Shown piece by piece: positions 34,334-44,237 of a stretch of DNA of 64,000 bases. The stretch spans positions 248,001-312,000 of the forward strand of contig NZ_JALLPK010000002.1 in the NCBI RefSeq assembly GCF_023276375.1, in the 5' to 3' direction. The notes under the pieces were generated by a model, which made no database searches, had not been told where the DNA came from, and saw only the letters and a list, made by a program, of their open reading frames with translations. Source of the stretch: Halocatena marina. GTDB lineage: Archaea > Halobacteriota > Halobacteria > Halobacteriales > Haloarculaceae. The position numbers and the translations under genes are program-made. Each line of letters opens with the position of its first letter. Position 1 is the first letter of the stretch.

Positions 34334-35109
34334 GTATCCTGCTCGTCGCCAAAAAGGACTTTCTGGATGCGATCCGGTCACTCACCCTGGTGGCTGTTGT
34401 AGGAGCATTTACAGCATTTCTGGCCTTCTTTACCTACTTCAAGTTCACAATGTCACCGATGACGACTACCACTGTGTCTGATCTATATCAGTCATCGGCC
34501 AGCGTCGTCGCTGTTATTGGAACTCTCTTGGGTTACAAATCGATCGTCGGAGAGCGTGAATCTGGAAGCCTGAAGTTCCTACTTGGGATGCCACACACTC
34601 GTCGAGACGTGATCCTTGGGAAATTCATCGGACGAGTCGCGGTCGTCGTCGTCACCGTGATCGTCGGATTCGCCGTGGTGGGCGCTCACTACGCCGTGTT
34701 GGCTGATTCACCGTCAGCGACGGCGTATGCTGTCCTGATCGGAAAATTACTGGTCCCTGGCGCAGTGTTCGTCGCACTAGCAATCGCGTTTTCAGCAGCT
34801 AACCGCTCTGCGACGGTGGCGACATGGGGCGCGATCGTGCTTGCGGTCGTCTTTGCATTCGTGTGGGAGACAGTCCTCAGTATTGTTCAGTCGCTCATGC
34901 TTCCTGCCAATGCAGCGGTTCCAAATTGGTTTCACCTCCTCACGCGGCTCAATCCGAAATACTTCTACATCGATGCAAATACGCTAGAAATGGGCAACGC
35001 AGCACCGTTTTATCTGGAACCATGGTTTGGCGGTGTAATTGTGGCTGGGTGGCTACTCGTCTCACTCAGCCTTGCGTGTGTGCTGTTCGAACGGAGTGAT
35101 CTGGCATGA
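34330..35109 (+). CDS. ABC-2 type permease (NosY-like)
   Basis: 259 residues, six hydrophobic segments. MSILLVAKKDFLDAIRSLTL is the usual amphipathic start of the haloarchaeal NosY-like group, and GYKSIVGERESGSLKFLLGM-type coupling motif follows TM2, with PHTRRDVILGKFIGR. It overlaps the ATPase stop and the next start by ATGA. Likely an exporter of lipid, peptide or copper-site component; substrate not readable. Confidence 0.92.
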   Translation: MSILLVAKKDFLDAIRSLTLVAVVGAFTAFLAFFTYFKFTMSPMTTTTVSDLYQSSASVVAVIGTLLGYKSIVGERESGSLKFLLGMPHTRRDVILGKFIGRVAVVVVTVIVGFAVVGAHYAVLADSPSATAYAVLIGKLLVPGAVFVALAIAFSAANRSATVATWGAIVLAVVFAFVWETVLSIVQSLMLPANAAVPNWFHLLTRLNPKYFYIDANTLEMGNAAPFYLEPWFGGVIVAGWLLVSLSLACVLFERSDLA

Positions 35110-35588
35110 ACCGTCGCTATCTCGCCGTCATTGCGGTACTCATCGCTGTGCCGCTATTTGCTGGTCCACTCGTCTCTCCGGTACCGGATTACGGCCCCCA
35201 TATAGAGATTTCCGCAGATAAAGTGAATTTTTCATCAGAAGAGGAAAAAGAAGAAGGGATACGGAATGAGACAACGATTGACTACCAGAATCTCTCAAAC
35301 TCCGGCCAGCAGTTATTTGATAAGGCAGACAAGAGAGGCTGGAGCAGCGACACTATGGTCCGATTTGACGAGGCTCCCAAGTCGTGGACCACAAACTTTT
35401 CTCAAGGATTTAAGACAGAAACGAACGTGATATACGTTCACAAAAACGGGCAATACTACCATGTAAACCTTCACCGGTTCATACCGTCACCGTCCTTCAA
35501 GGCGTTCATGCTCCGATTAGGACCGCTCCTTGGCGCCATTGGGCTCGGGACGCTGGCCGGGTACTTCGTCCTCACTGCCGAGGACTGA
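35106..35588 (+). CDS. Membrane-anchored accessory protein of the ABC operon
   Basis: 160 residues: an N-terminal helix (RRYLAVIAVLIAVPLFAGPL), an extracellular domain of about 100 residues rich in charged residues and N-x-T/S sites (NETTIDYQNLSNSG), and a C-terminal helix LGPLLGAIGLGTLAGYFVLT. It overlaps the permease stop by 4 bp. Probably an accessory or substrate-contact subunit of this exporter. No family recognised. Confidence 0.72.
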   Translation: MNRRYLAVIAVLIAVPLFAGPLVSPVPDYGPHIEISADKVNFSSEEEKEEGIRNETTIDYQNLSNSGQQLFDKADKRGWSSDTMVRFDEAPKSWTTNFSQGFKTETNVIYVHKNGQYYHVNLHRFIPSPSFKAFMLRLGPLLGAIGLGTLAGYFVLTAED

Positions 35589-35655
35589 CAATCTGTAGTC
35601 AGTACACGCCCTAGCAACGCACTCACGCCGTCACTGACAAACGATCTGATCGCAA

Positions 35656-36087
35656 TCACCGTTCGCGGAACAAAAATAAGCCTGTGCACGTTGTAAGAAC
35701 CTCCCGCCAATTGGTCCACGCGACGACACAGCCCAATGACAGTGCTGCGATCCCGAAGAGACTAGCTTTCACGGTGTAGTAGATCGTCCCTCCCGTCTGA
35801 CCAGCTATCACTGCTGGATCGAAAAGTGACAGCCCGAAGTATGTAAACATCGTTGTGATGGCAAACGCCCAGACGGTTCGTAATCGAACGTCGGGATACC
35901 ACCACTGCACAATGTAGGTCGCACCAACTGCAACAAGCATACTACTCTCGCTTACTGGCTGATTCGTGAGGGCGACATCGAGGACCATCGCAACGCCGTT
36001 ACCCAGCGAAAGATCCAACGCGATCCAGAGGACGACGACTCGGCCGAAGCCACTGAATTCGTTCCGCAGGCGGTTGAGCACACTCAT
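35656..36087 (-). CDS. Four-helix membrane protein
   Basis: 143 residues with four hydrophobic helices (VVLWIALDLSLGNGVAMVL, SSMLVAVGATYIVQWW, TVWAFAITTMFTYFGLSLF, SLFGIAALSLGCVVAW). Its ATG overlaps the stop of the PQQ-propeller gene at 36084 by 4 bp, so they are one operon. Function unknown. Confidence 0.7.
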   Translation of the reverse strand: MSVLNRLRNEFSGFGRVVVLWIALDLSLGNGVAMVLDVALTNQPVSESSMLVAVGATYIVQWWYPDVRLRTVWAFAITTMFTYFGLSLFDPAVIAGQTGGTIYYTVKASLFGIAALSLGCVVAWTNWREVLTTCTGLFLFRER

Positions 36088-37286
36088 TGGGCTGTCAGAG
36101 CGTAGAGTGTCTGGTCGAACGCGAGATAGACGGCGTCACCGGCAACGATCGGTGAGGTACTCACTGTCCCTGAGTCGGGGACTGTCACCCGGAACCGTTC
36201 GTTTCCTGTTGTGCTGTCGAGCGCGGCCAGACCGTCTTCGAGAGCAACGTAGAGCGTTCCATCGGTGAGTGTCGGTATGCTCTCAATGCCGGGAAGATCG
36301 ACACGCCACCGCAACTCGCCGCTTTCTGCATCGAGCGCACGGACGCTGTCGTCGGACACGAGATAGACTGCTGATCCATCGGATACCGGATTGAGTGCGG
36401 TCTCACCGGTCCCGAGTGGGTACGTCCAGCGGGTGCTCCCATCCGTAAGATTCAGCGCATACAGCGGCCCAGCTCCACAATAAATTGTCTCATTCGTGAT
36501 ACACAAGCTAGGCTGATAGTAGTAATTACTGATCCCAATGGCTCGTTCCCACACTCTCATCCCGGTGGAAACATCGACAGCACCGATCGACTGGGTGTGG
36601 TCAATAACCTCCCCAACGACGTGCTCTTGGGCGTAGGCGTACGGATGAATCGCTTGTCTCGGCTCTGTTTCCCACCGTTTGAGACCAGAGTGGATGTCGA
36701 TCGCCGTAAGACTGCCATCATTGCCGACACCTGAAACGGCGTACACAGTACGGCCAACACGAAGTATCGATTTGTTGTTACTCCTCAATTCGTATTTCCA
36801 TTGTGCACTCCCATCAGTCTGATCGACAGCATACAGATCCTGGTCGGAACCAAGGAGCAACTGCCCATCACCGAGGCTAGGACCAGCCCGAATAACGAGT
36901 GGCTTATCGTAGTCGAGGATCGTTCCGAAGTGCTCTGTTTGCCAGCGTCGCTTCCCCGTTGCAACAGCAACTGCGGTCAGCGTGTGCTCAGTTGCGGCAT
37001 AGACTGTCTCTTTCGAACAGACAAGTTGAGACAAATACTCATCTTCGTCTGCGACCGTAGCTTGCCACGAGATATCCGGTGTCTGTATCGGTCCATCCGT
37101 ACCTGGTGCGTAGCCTGTTCGTGCTGGGTCATACCGCTCCATCGGCCACGATCCGGGATCGATCTGTGTGGTGTGTTTGGGAGCGCTTTCGAACCATCGT
37201 CGAGGAAGCATGACACCCCCGATCGTTGCACCGATGCCGACTGCAAGTGCTTGCCGACGGGTGACTGGGGACCTGTTTCGAGACAT
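36084..37286 (-). CDS. Secreted PQQ-type beta-propeller protein
   Basis: 400 residues. A Tat signal (VTRRQALAVGIGATIGGVML) precedes repeated propeller blades such as AVAVATGKRRWQTEHFG, AVDQTDGSAQWKYELR, AIDIHSGLKRWETEP, AVDVSTGMRVWERAI and ALDSTTGNERFRVTVP. It is the second intact member of this family in the window. Its operon partner is a membrane protein, whereas the copy at 28711 has a lipoprotein partner. Confidence 0.9.
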   Translation of the reverse strand: MSRNRSPVTRRQALAVGIGATIGGVMLPRRWFESAPKHTTQIDPGSWPMERYDPARTGYAPGTDGPIQTPDISWQATVADEDEYLSQLVCSKETVYAATEHTLTAVAVATGKRRWQTEHFGTILDYDKPLVIRAGPSLGDGQLLLGSDQDLYAVDQTDGSAQWKYELRSNNKSILRVGRTVYAVSGVGNDGSLTAIDIHSGLKRWETEPRQAIHPYAYAQEHVVGEVIDHTQSIGAVDVSTGMRVWERAIGISNYYYQPSLCITNETIYCGAGPLYALNLTDGSTRWTYPLGTGETALNPVSDGSAVYLVSDDSVRALDAESGELRWRVDLPGIESIPTLTDGTLYVALEDGLAALDSTTGNERFRVTVPDSGTVSTSPIVAGDAVYLAFDQTLYALTAQ

Positions 37287-37818
37287 TACACTATTGTCTT
37301 GTTACGACGTGAGATGTTCGTACATTTATATGTTCGTAAAGAACGTTGCTGTCGACACAGTACAAATCGGAATGACGGTCCGTAGTCAAGGGATAGCAGC
37401 GAGCATCTGGAGAAACACGCTTGAGTCAGATGAACCAGCAGGTGGAACTAGAAACAATGAGAAAAGGTAGGACAGTCACGTGAGCGAGATCCCGATGCGG
37501 AATCCCGTACAGAGAGTATCATCCAGCACCGAAGAGGGTACCTCACTACCAGCCACGGGAGTAGGTCTCTCTGGTGCTCATTGACCATGAAAGGGTGATG
37601 CCATCAGGCAACTGTCCATTGTAGAGCAACAGGGCAACACTATTCACAGTCAGGATTGCACGTGCAGGCAGGGACTCCCGTACTGAGATTCAGAACCGGG
37701 AGATCGAAGCGACTCACACTCTCGGAGAGATCCCACGGCGAGAGTCGTGCGGGTGTCAGCGCTCAGGCCGCAAGCAACACAGTGGCGGTTGGTTTCTGAG
37801 AATCACATCCATCTTGGA
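37287..37818. other. Intergenic, no gene recognised
   Basis: About 530 bases. Near the propeller start ATGTTCGTA occurs twice in direct orientation (about 37313-37341), unlike the palindromes of the first 11 kb. No coding motif recognised further on. Confidence 0.35.
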
Positions 37819-38397
37819 TCACGAGCTCTTTCCATCGATGAACTGGGAAGGGGTGATAACGTCCATATCCTTCTCCTTGACGTGATCGACGACCTTTCTG
37901 AATTCACTCATCGGGACGTTATTCTCCCCATGCTCGATTCTGTGATAGGAGATGACGACCAGCTGGTTGGTCTGCTCGGCGACATCGAGTATCCGTCGAA
38001 CATCCCGGACGGACGGCCCTTGCACCCGAGCGATAAAGTTCGGGTTGCTCGGGTGTTGTGCATTGTTGGGACAACCGCCGAACAGAAAGCCAGTCTCGTA
38101 GATCTCGTCGATCAGTGAGAGCGTCGTCGAACTCACACGGCTCCTCGGGGCGACGAAGTGGCGCGCACCCTTTTCATGGCCCTTTAAATTGAGATACTGT
38201 TTTACTTTCTGGAGAATTCGGCGCTGCTCCTGTTCATTCATCTTCGGAAGTATCGGGCCCGCATGGCCCATCATATCCCAGCCTGCTTTGCCCATCTCAC
38301 GCATGTGCTCTTCCGTCATCCGATCTTCTCCATTGATCACGTCAGGAGTGACAGCCACGGAGTGACCAATTGATCGATCCCCAACCAACGGCTCCAC
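37819..38397 (-). pseudogene. N-terminally truncated polysaccharide deacetylase
   Basis: The frame covers the C-terminal two thirds of a NodB-type deacetylase: TPDVINGEDRMTEEHMREMG, GWDMMGHAGP (metal-binding H-x-G region), KGARHFVAPRSRVSSTTLSL, then VVISYHRIEHGENNVPMSEF and MDVITPSQFIDG. The N-terminal TFDDG motif that supplies the catalytic Asp is absent and no start is convincing. An otherwise intact sequence suggests recent truncation. Confidence 0.7.
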
Positions 38398-38579
38398 AGA
38401 TTCCGGCAGTGAATGTCACAGGAACGGACGGATCTCCCCCCATGTTTCAGAAATTCAACATATTCTGATCATTACCGCCGAACAGAACGTTTTCACCGTC
38501 GGACCACACTAACTGGGATGGAGTGTAATTCATTGGCGCCCGGAGCACCTCGAACGAAACTGAGGACGCATCGGCATCG

Positions 38580-38795
38580 TTGTTCCGCGATTCGGTGTTC
38601 GACGTGTCGGGGAAAGCGTGGATTCACAGCTTGGAGATCAGCGTCGCTACTGCAACCGACAGCGGTCGCTTTCTCTACCGTGGCACTCTCGACCTCGATA
38701 TCGCTACGGGCCACGATACACACTGGGCACCTGAAATTCTCTACCACGACAAGACAGATAACTTAGATGCCATTTACTTCTTCGTCGTTCCGTAG
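38580..38795 (+). pseudogene. Remnant of unknown gene end
   Basis: An open frame reads WIHSLEISVATATDSGRFLY and DLDIATGHDTHWAPEILYHD to a TAG at 38795. A beta-rich, secreted-like C-terminus with no N-terminal part. The 38800-39160 interval that follows has only AT-rich promoter-like sequence. Confidence 0.35.
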
Positions 38796-39160
38796 ATGTG
38801 GAAAGGGCCTCGCTACTTGTTTCATCCGCGAGTCCAGAGCGTATCCTCACTCACCACGATAGCAGATGTGTATACTATCTGTCTATTGGCGATAAAGCTT
38901 ATAGTAATTCGGCGAGCATATTCGTTCGGTTGTTCATTCACAGGATTAGAACAACCAAATAGATGGTTTTATTCCATCATCAGCAGCACACAATCGATTT
39001 CGATGCTCGGACTGGTTCACCGGGCATCGTTCACCCATTTTATCGTGATTGCACAGAGAGTCAAATTCCTCCGTCGTACCAATGTACTAGACGCTGAAAC
39101 AGACCTTTCTTATTCACCGTATATTGATGTATATGAAGAAATTAAAAAGATCTGGAACCA

Positions 39161-40234
39161 ATGATTTCCCTGTCTCAACCTGATCTCGGCGAGAAAGAAA
39201 AACAGCGCGTTGCAGCCGTCATCGATCGTGGTCCGCAACTCACACGTGGATCGGAAGTCGACGCGTTCGAATCCGAGTTCGCGCAGTTCTGTGACACCCC
39301 TCACGGTGTTGCGACGACGAACGGTACAAGTGCGCTTCATACAGCGTGTGAAGCCCTTGGCCTCGGTCGTGGCGACCGCATCGCAACCACCCCGTTTTCG
39401 TTCATTGCCAGTGTGAACGCCATCAGGTGGTGTGGCGCTGAGCCAACGTTCGTCGATATTCGAGAGGAGACGTACAATCTCGATCTTCAAGAGTTTGAGG
39501 CCCAACTCCGCGACGGCGAGCAGATCGATGCAGTTCTCGTTGTCCATCTGTTCGGCCTTCCATGCGATATGGCTCACCTTACTGAGCTCGCTGAGGAGTA
39601 TGAATTCCTCATTATCGAGGACGCTGCGCAAGCGCATGGCGCAACCTACGAAGGAACGCCAGTCGGATCATTTGGGGATGCCGCCTGTTTCTCGTTCTTC
39701 CCTTCGAAGAATATGGTGACGGGCGAAGGAGGGATGGTTGTCACTGATCGTACTAACGTCGCTGAGCGTGCCCGCTCGTTCATCGAGCACGGAGCCACTG
39801 ATGAAGGATACGATGGCCTCGGTCACAACTTCTGCATGTCGGAGATCACTGCTGCGATTGGACGCATCCAACTGGAAAAGCTACCGAAGTACAACGAGAC
39901 TCGACGACACAACGCTCGACGCCTCACAGAAAGTCTCCATGACCACATCGTCCCACCAATTGAACCAGCACCCTGTCGGCATGTCTACCATCAGTACACG
40001 ATCCAGTCGGATGCACGCAATACACTTCGGAGGGCGCTTGCCGAGCACGGTATCGCCTCGAAAGCGTACTATGAGACGCCAATTCACCACCAACCCGCCT
40101 TCTCGGAGTATGATGTCCACCTTCCAATGGCTGATCGGCTTTCGACGCGCGTACTGTCATTACCCGTCCATCCCCAGCTCTCTTCTGAAGAAATTTCTCA
40201 CATCGTGGACACAGTCAATGAACATTCACCGTGA
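39161..40234 (+). CDS. DegT/DnrJ/EryC1-type sugar aminotransferase
   Basis: 357 residues, normal for the family. PLP site: LIIEDAAQAHGATYEGTPVG, then SFFPSKNMVTGEGGMVVT with the Schiff-base Lys, and an N-terminal GTSALHTACEALGLGRGDRI. It makes amino sugars on nucleotide-linked keto-sugars using glutamate. It stands alone but near other cell-surface genes. The strong TATA-like AT tract before 39161 fits its own promoter. A fragment of a close relative lies at 21861-21983. Confidence 0.93.
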   Translation: MISLSQPDLGEKEKQRVAAVIDRGPQLTRGSEVDAFESEFAQFCDTPHGVATTNGTSALHTACEALGLGRGDRIATTPFSFIASVNAIRWCGAEPTFVDIREETYNLDLQEFEAQLRDGEQIDAVLVVHLFGLPCDMAHLTELAEEYEFLIIEDAAQAHGATYEGTPVGSFGDAACFSFFPSKNMVTGEGGMVVTDRTNVAERARSFIEHGATDEGYDGLGHNFCMSEITAAIGRIQLEKLPKYNETRRHNARRLTESLHDHIVPPIEPAPCRHVYHQYTIQSDARNTLRRALAEHGIASKAYYETPIHHQPAFSEYDVHLPMADRLSTRVLSLPVHPQLSSEEISHIVDTVNEHSP

Positions 40235-40430
40235 CAAGCCTGCGTTTCAGTGTATTCTTCATTATACCATTTGCAGTGGAGTGGATCGATCGAGAACTGC
40301 AGAAGTGTCGGTTGAAATATCTCATCCGCGAGCGCGTAACAGACCTGAGTAGTGTGGATATACTAACAATCATGGCTATACGGATTGGCCACTGCAGTCA
40401 GTCGATTCGTTGCATGACAGAGAGTCGTAT

Positions 40431-40646
40431 TTAGAAATCAGCACGCTTTATCCACTCAATGCCAGTTACAATAAACCAAATCATCCAAGTTGCGAAGATT
40501 ATCAGCGATGCGGCGTAGTACGCTTCCCTCGACCCAATGAAAGTTGCACCCGCAAGAACCACGACCACGAAAACGAGGGTACTGACATTGCGACGCCAGT
40601 CACGTAGCGCCTCAATGAGTGCTGAGGTACCAGTATACCTCGACAT
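40431..40646 (-). CDS. Small two-helix membrane protein
   Basis: 71 residues: a charged start MSRYTGTSALIEALRDWRRN, then helices LVFVVVVLAGATFIGS and AASLIIFATWMIWFIVTGIE. Not recognised; possibly an accessory of the neighbouring surface genes. Confidence 0.5.
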   Translation of the reverse strand: MSRYTGTSALIEALRDWRRNVSTLVFVVVVLAGATFIGSREAYYAASLIIFATWMIWFIVTGIEWIKRADF

Positions 40647-40954
40647 GTGAATAAATTACTTGGGCACAATAAAACACTATCGTCATATCGACGTGAAACA
40701 TCGATGAAGATATCCACAGTAACAACCTCGTGGTTCGGCGAGTGGATTCAATCCCATGTCTGTAATTGAAATGAAGACTAATTGATTGGATACTGATGCA
40801 CCGTATAGATATGTATTACGTCGCTAACGTTGTAATGGATGGCGTCCGTTAAACACTCACTAGGTGTGTAGATCGAGTTTTAATTACAACCAGAGCTATG
40901 CCAGCTCACTCGAATGCAAGAACAGATCACGTGAACAGGCTCCCAACGACATAT
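40647..40954. other. Intergenic, no gene recognised
   Basis: About 308 bases of moderately AT-rich sequence upstream of the small membrane protein gene. No feature identified. Confidence 0.35.
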
Positions 40955-42358
40955 TTACTCAACACGGTATCCGAGATCAGTAAGTTGCTTTCGCATCGCT
41001 TCTGTGAACGCTCCGTCAGCCGATTCGGATGCAGCGATTGGTTTCCCGTCGCGTTCACACCACCGAGTCAGTGTATCGTCAAGTCGTTGGGTGACACCAT
41101 CATACTGTGACACTACATCCGTGTTCTCGTCCGGTAACCGAAAGAGTTCAGAATCAGTTTCACTTTTCAGGTATTTGAATTCGGACGTTCGAATTGCAGT
41201 AAGCGTCCCACGGTGGTACCGTGAGACATCGAAATCGGGATTTAACTCCTGATAGGTGTCGAGAATCTGTTGACATCGACCTGCGCCGCGCTGTGTGATT
41301 GTGTGAGTTCGTACTTCGTTATCAAGATTGATACCCTGAAACTGGCTGGTATCAGAACCAATTGACGAAAGGAGCGTCTGCATGACGTCGATATGCTGTA
41401 CCATCTCGCCATCATAACCCAGCATCTCGTCCGAACCGTGCACAACAAGGGGGACATGGATAAGTCCATCATGCACACCAATTTTGTGACCGAGAAGACC
41501 CTGCTCTCCGAACGACTCACCGTGGTCTGCTGTGATGACGAAAATCGTGTTGTCAAGATCTAACGTAGAGGCGTAGTCGAAAAGTTCACCGACGAGGCTG
41601 TCAGTGTATTCAATGACTCTGTCGTACAATCCTGTCAGCATTCTCCACTCGTCTTCCGTGTACGGACACCCCTGTGCGATGAGTTCATCGAGATGAGAAT
41701 GATGATGCAGTGCAAGATCTCCAGCGTCTTTTGTCGAGAGACCAAGACGTTTGGCTTCTTGTTTCAGTAATGGAAGTGGGGGGTAATACGGGTGGTGTGG
41801 GTCGCCAAAATGCAGGTACAGAAAGAACGGTTCACTCGAATTCGCAAACGATCGGAGCCGTCGCTTGGCCATATCCCCCATCATGTATCCCGTATTGTGC
41901 CGCCTCGTGTCTCGTGTCATTCCACCTCCGTGGTTCCTGATGTTAATGATATTTTTAAGAATGGTACTTTTGTTGATATTCTTGAGGAGAGTCGACTTAT
42001 CGATCCACACGAAATCGTCGAATCCGCGATCAAGATCGGTTGCAGAACTCAGATTAGCATTCGGAGAGATCGCAGCAGTATGATACCCACTCTCACGCAG
42101 CAGTTCAGGAACAGTCTTCAGTTCGGCAGGTATTCGTTCGCTATCCATTCCCGCTCGATGGCGAGAGGGCCATGTCCCAGTGAGAATCGATGCGATCGAC
42201 GAACGCGTCCATATCCCGTGACTGATGCAGTTTGAAAACGATCGACCACCATCTGAGTTAGCAATTCGCCTAAGATTCGGCGTCGTGTCTCGTTCGTAGC
42301 CGTAGAGTGACGTGTGATCCGCCCGAGTACTCTCAATTGTGATCCAGATTATGTTCAT
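40955..42358 (-). CDS. Alkaline-phosphatase-fold enzyme, sulfatase/phosphoglycerol-transferase type
   Basis: 467 residues. The N-terminal IIWITIESTRADHTSLYGY supplies the first metal Asp/Glu region, GYERDTTPNLRRIA follows, and the late FVITADHGESFGEQGLLGHK supplies Asp-His metal ligands. At the nucleophile position the sequence is WTRSSIASILTG: a Thr aligns with the sulfatase Cys/Ser, and the P-x-R part is missing. This points to a Thr-nucleophile enzyme of the LtaS/phosphotransferase type instead of a formylglycine sulfatase. No signal peptide or TM helix is visible. A role on surface glycans or lipids is plausible. Confidence 0.85.
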   Translation of the reverse strand: MNIIWITIESTRADHTSLYGYERDTTPNLRRIANSDGGRSFSNCISHGIWTRSSIASILTGTWPSRHRAGMDSERIPAELKTVPELLRESGYHTAAISPNANLSSATDLDRGFDDFVWIDKSTLLKNINKSTILKNIINIRNHGGGMTRDTRRHNTGYMMGDMAKRRLRSFANSSEPFFLYLHFGDPHHPYYPPLPLLKQEAKRLGLSTKDAGDLALHHHSHLDELIAQGCPYTEDEWRMLTGLYDRVIEYTDSLVGELFDYASTLDLDNTIFVITADHGESFGEQGLLGHKIGVHDGLIHVPLVVHGSDEMLGYDGEMVQHIDVMQTLLSSIGSDTSQFQGINLDNEVRTHTITQRGAGRCQQILDTYQELNPDFDVSRYHRGTLTAIRTSEFKYLKSETDSELFRLPDENTDVVSQYDGVTQRLDDTLTRWCERDGKPIAASESADGAFTEAMRKQLTDLGYRVE

Positions 42359-42709
42359 TGTATCTATTTAGTATAGTTCTCTCAAAGATACCTCTGCTTG
42401 CGAATGTCAGTTGTACGGTGAAATCGGGTCTCTGTCGTCTCTACGTCACCACACTCGTCGTGAGTATCGTGTGAATATGGACACCACCCTCTATTTATCT
42501 CTGAATAGGATGTCGATGGGTCCGAAAATTAGTTAGGAATTCGTTTCTATTGATAAGAAGGTCAAGCCATCATATCGTATGTATCTCCAGTGATCAAAGC
42601 CAACGTTTGGTTACCCGTGAGATAGCTCATCCAGTGGCTACCCGGTTCGGGAGCCGCTACACTGATAAATATCGTCCAGTCATGATGACCGATACATGAC
42701 TCTCTATGC
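42359..42709. other. Intergenic, no gene recognised
   Basis: About 350 bases between the AP-fold gene promoter side and the end of the lyase operon. No feature identified. Confidence 0.35.
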
Positions 42710-44200
42710 TCAGCACCTCGCCGTTTCTGCGTCGCCAACGATGTCATCAACGAAACCTTCACGGAGTAATCCAGCAAGCGTCTCGGTCTTGTCATGGAGG
42801 TGAACATCGCCATCAGGGAGAGTCACCGTCTCGGAAACGGCATCAACGATTTCCGTGAGTTCGTCGCTCAGCGGTGGGTCATCATCAAGTGACGCGAACT
42901 GAACGGCCACCAAGAGTTCGATGGCGAACACGAGACTTACACGCTCAACAGCATTGTGGAGGTTCCGGGCGGAGATAGTTCCCATACTGTGGACATCCTC
43001 TTGGCCGCCAGAAACGACGACAGAGTGATCGCTCGCGCTGTCAACAAGACGTGACTCCGTGACGAGTCCAGTGGCTGTGTAGTGAGCAATCATTAACCCG
43101 GATTCGATACCGGGATTGTCCGCGAGGAACGGTGCGGGGACAGCGTCGTCGTGGAGTAGCTTGTGGGTGCGCTGCTCGCTCGCTTCGGTGAGTTTTGTGA
43201 GGCTGCGTGAGAGTTGGTCGGCACTCTCGGCGAGGGGCTGGCCATTGAAATTCCCGCAAGAGACGAGGCTCCCGTCGGGGTATACGAGTGGATTATCGGT
43301 GACGCTCTCAAGTTCTGTCTCCACAACGTCACGAACGTGTTCAGTCTGCATACGCGTCGTACCGTGAATCTGCGGAACGAGACGGAGTGACAGGGGATCT
43401 TGCTCCATTCGTTCGATGCCAACATTGTCCGAGAGTAAGCACCGGATGTTTCGAGCGGCCGTCTGATGGCCTTGTTGTGGTCGGTCAGCTAGAACGCGCT
43501 TTTCGAATGTTTCGGGACAGTTCCCAATGAGACTGAACGTAAGTGCAGCAACAGTATCGGCTGCCGTTAAGAGCGTCTGGACGTCGTTGAGAGCGATAAC
43601 CAGCAGGCCAGTCATCACGGGCGTGCCACTGAGCGTTGAGAGTCCCTCCTTTGGTGCAAGCGAGAGCGGTTCGATGCCAGCATCAGCCAACGCGTCTGCG
43701 GCATCAACCTCCTTTCCCTGATACTCAACACGACCCTCACCGAGGAGTGCTCGGGCAAAGTGGGCGTTGGCACCGAGGTCGTCGGTACTGCCGCCGAGAG
43801 GAACCAGTGGATGAATGTCGGCGTTGAGGAGGGCAACGAACTGCTCGACGAGGGCAGGCCGAACGCCAGATCGCCCAGCAGAAAGCGTGTTCGCGCGACT
43901 GAGCATCGCTGCCCGGACCACCGGTACCGGAGCGGGATCCCCGACGGCGGCCGCGTGGCTCCGGACAATATTCTCCTGAAGGGCTTTCAGGTTATCCTTG
44001 GAAATAGCAACATCTTGGAGTTTTCCGAACCCCGTGTTGAGGCCGTAGACTTGCTGTTCGTTCGTCTCGACAATGGACGCCACTACGTCGCGGGTCTCGC
44101 GCATCTTCGCGGCAGCGTTCGACGCGAGAGCGATCCGTTCGCTCTCGCATGCGACTGTGACAACATCTTCTATCGAGAGGGAACCGTTGAGTTCTATCAT
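42710..44200 (-). CDS. Histidine/aromatic ammonia-lyase family protein without MIO motif
   Basis: 496 residues, full HutH length and order. Retained signatures: YGLNTGFGKLQ (catalytic Tyr loop), NIVRSHAAAVGDP, PLSLRLVPQIHG, VTDNPLVYPDG, SCGNFNGQPLAESADQL and SGGQEDVHSMG. The MIO-forming block, normally GSVGASGDLAPLAH, reads PLGGSTDDLGANAHFA, so Ala-Ser-Gly is absent, and the Tyr before S-L-R is replaced by Leu. It is therefore unlikely to be an ordinary histidine ammonia-lyase. Last gene of the OpuC-type importer operon (37 bp after the permease), which suggests a quaternary-ammonium substrate, for example ergothioneine or hercynine. Confidence 0.85.
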   Translation of the reverse strand: MIELNGSLSIEDVVTVACESERIALASNAAAKMRETRDVVASIVETNEQQVYGLNTGFGKLQDVAISKDNLKALQENIVRSHAAAVGDPAPVPVVRAAMLSRANTLSAGRSGVRPALVEQFVALLNADIHPLVPLGGSTDDLGANAHFARALLGEGRVEYQGKEVDAADALADAGIEPLSLAPKEGLSTLSGTPVMTGLLVIALNDVQTLLTAADTVAALTFSLIGNCPETFEKRVLADRPQQGHQTAARNIRCLLSDNVGIERMEQDPLSLRLVPQIHGTTRMQTEHVRDVVETELESVTDNPLVYPDGSLVSCGNFNGQPLAESADQLSRSLTKLTEASEQRTHKLLHDDAVPAPFLADNPGIESGLMIAHYTATGLVTESRLVDSASDHSVVVSGGQEDVHSMGTISARNLHNAVERVSLVFAIELLVAVQFASLDDDPPLSDELTEIVDAVSETVTLPDGDVHLHDKTETLAGLLREGFVDDIVGDAETARC

Positions 44201-44237
44201 GTATGTAGTGTAATCGATTATCGCAGAACGATGGCCG

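Noticed and set aside
37313..37341. ATGTTCGTA twice near the start of the second PQQ-propeller gene as another copy of the regulon operator
   Set aside because: The copies are direct, not palindromic, with no matching left half-site, and lie at a different distance from the gene.
40955..42358. Calling the AP-fold enzyme a genuine sulfatase
   Set aside because: The formylglycine-forming C/S-x-P-x-R motif is not present.
42710..44200. Naming the lyase hutH as a histidine ammonia-lyase
   Set aside because: The MIO Ala-Ser-Gly motif is missing and the operon partner is a betaine importer; no hutU, hutI or hutG gene is present in the window.
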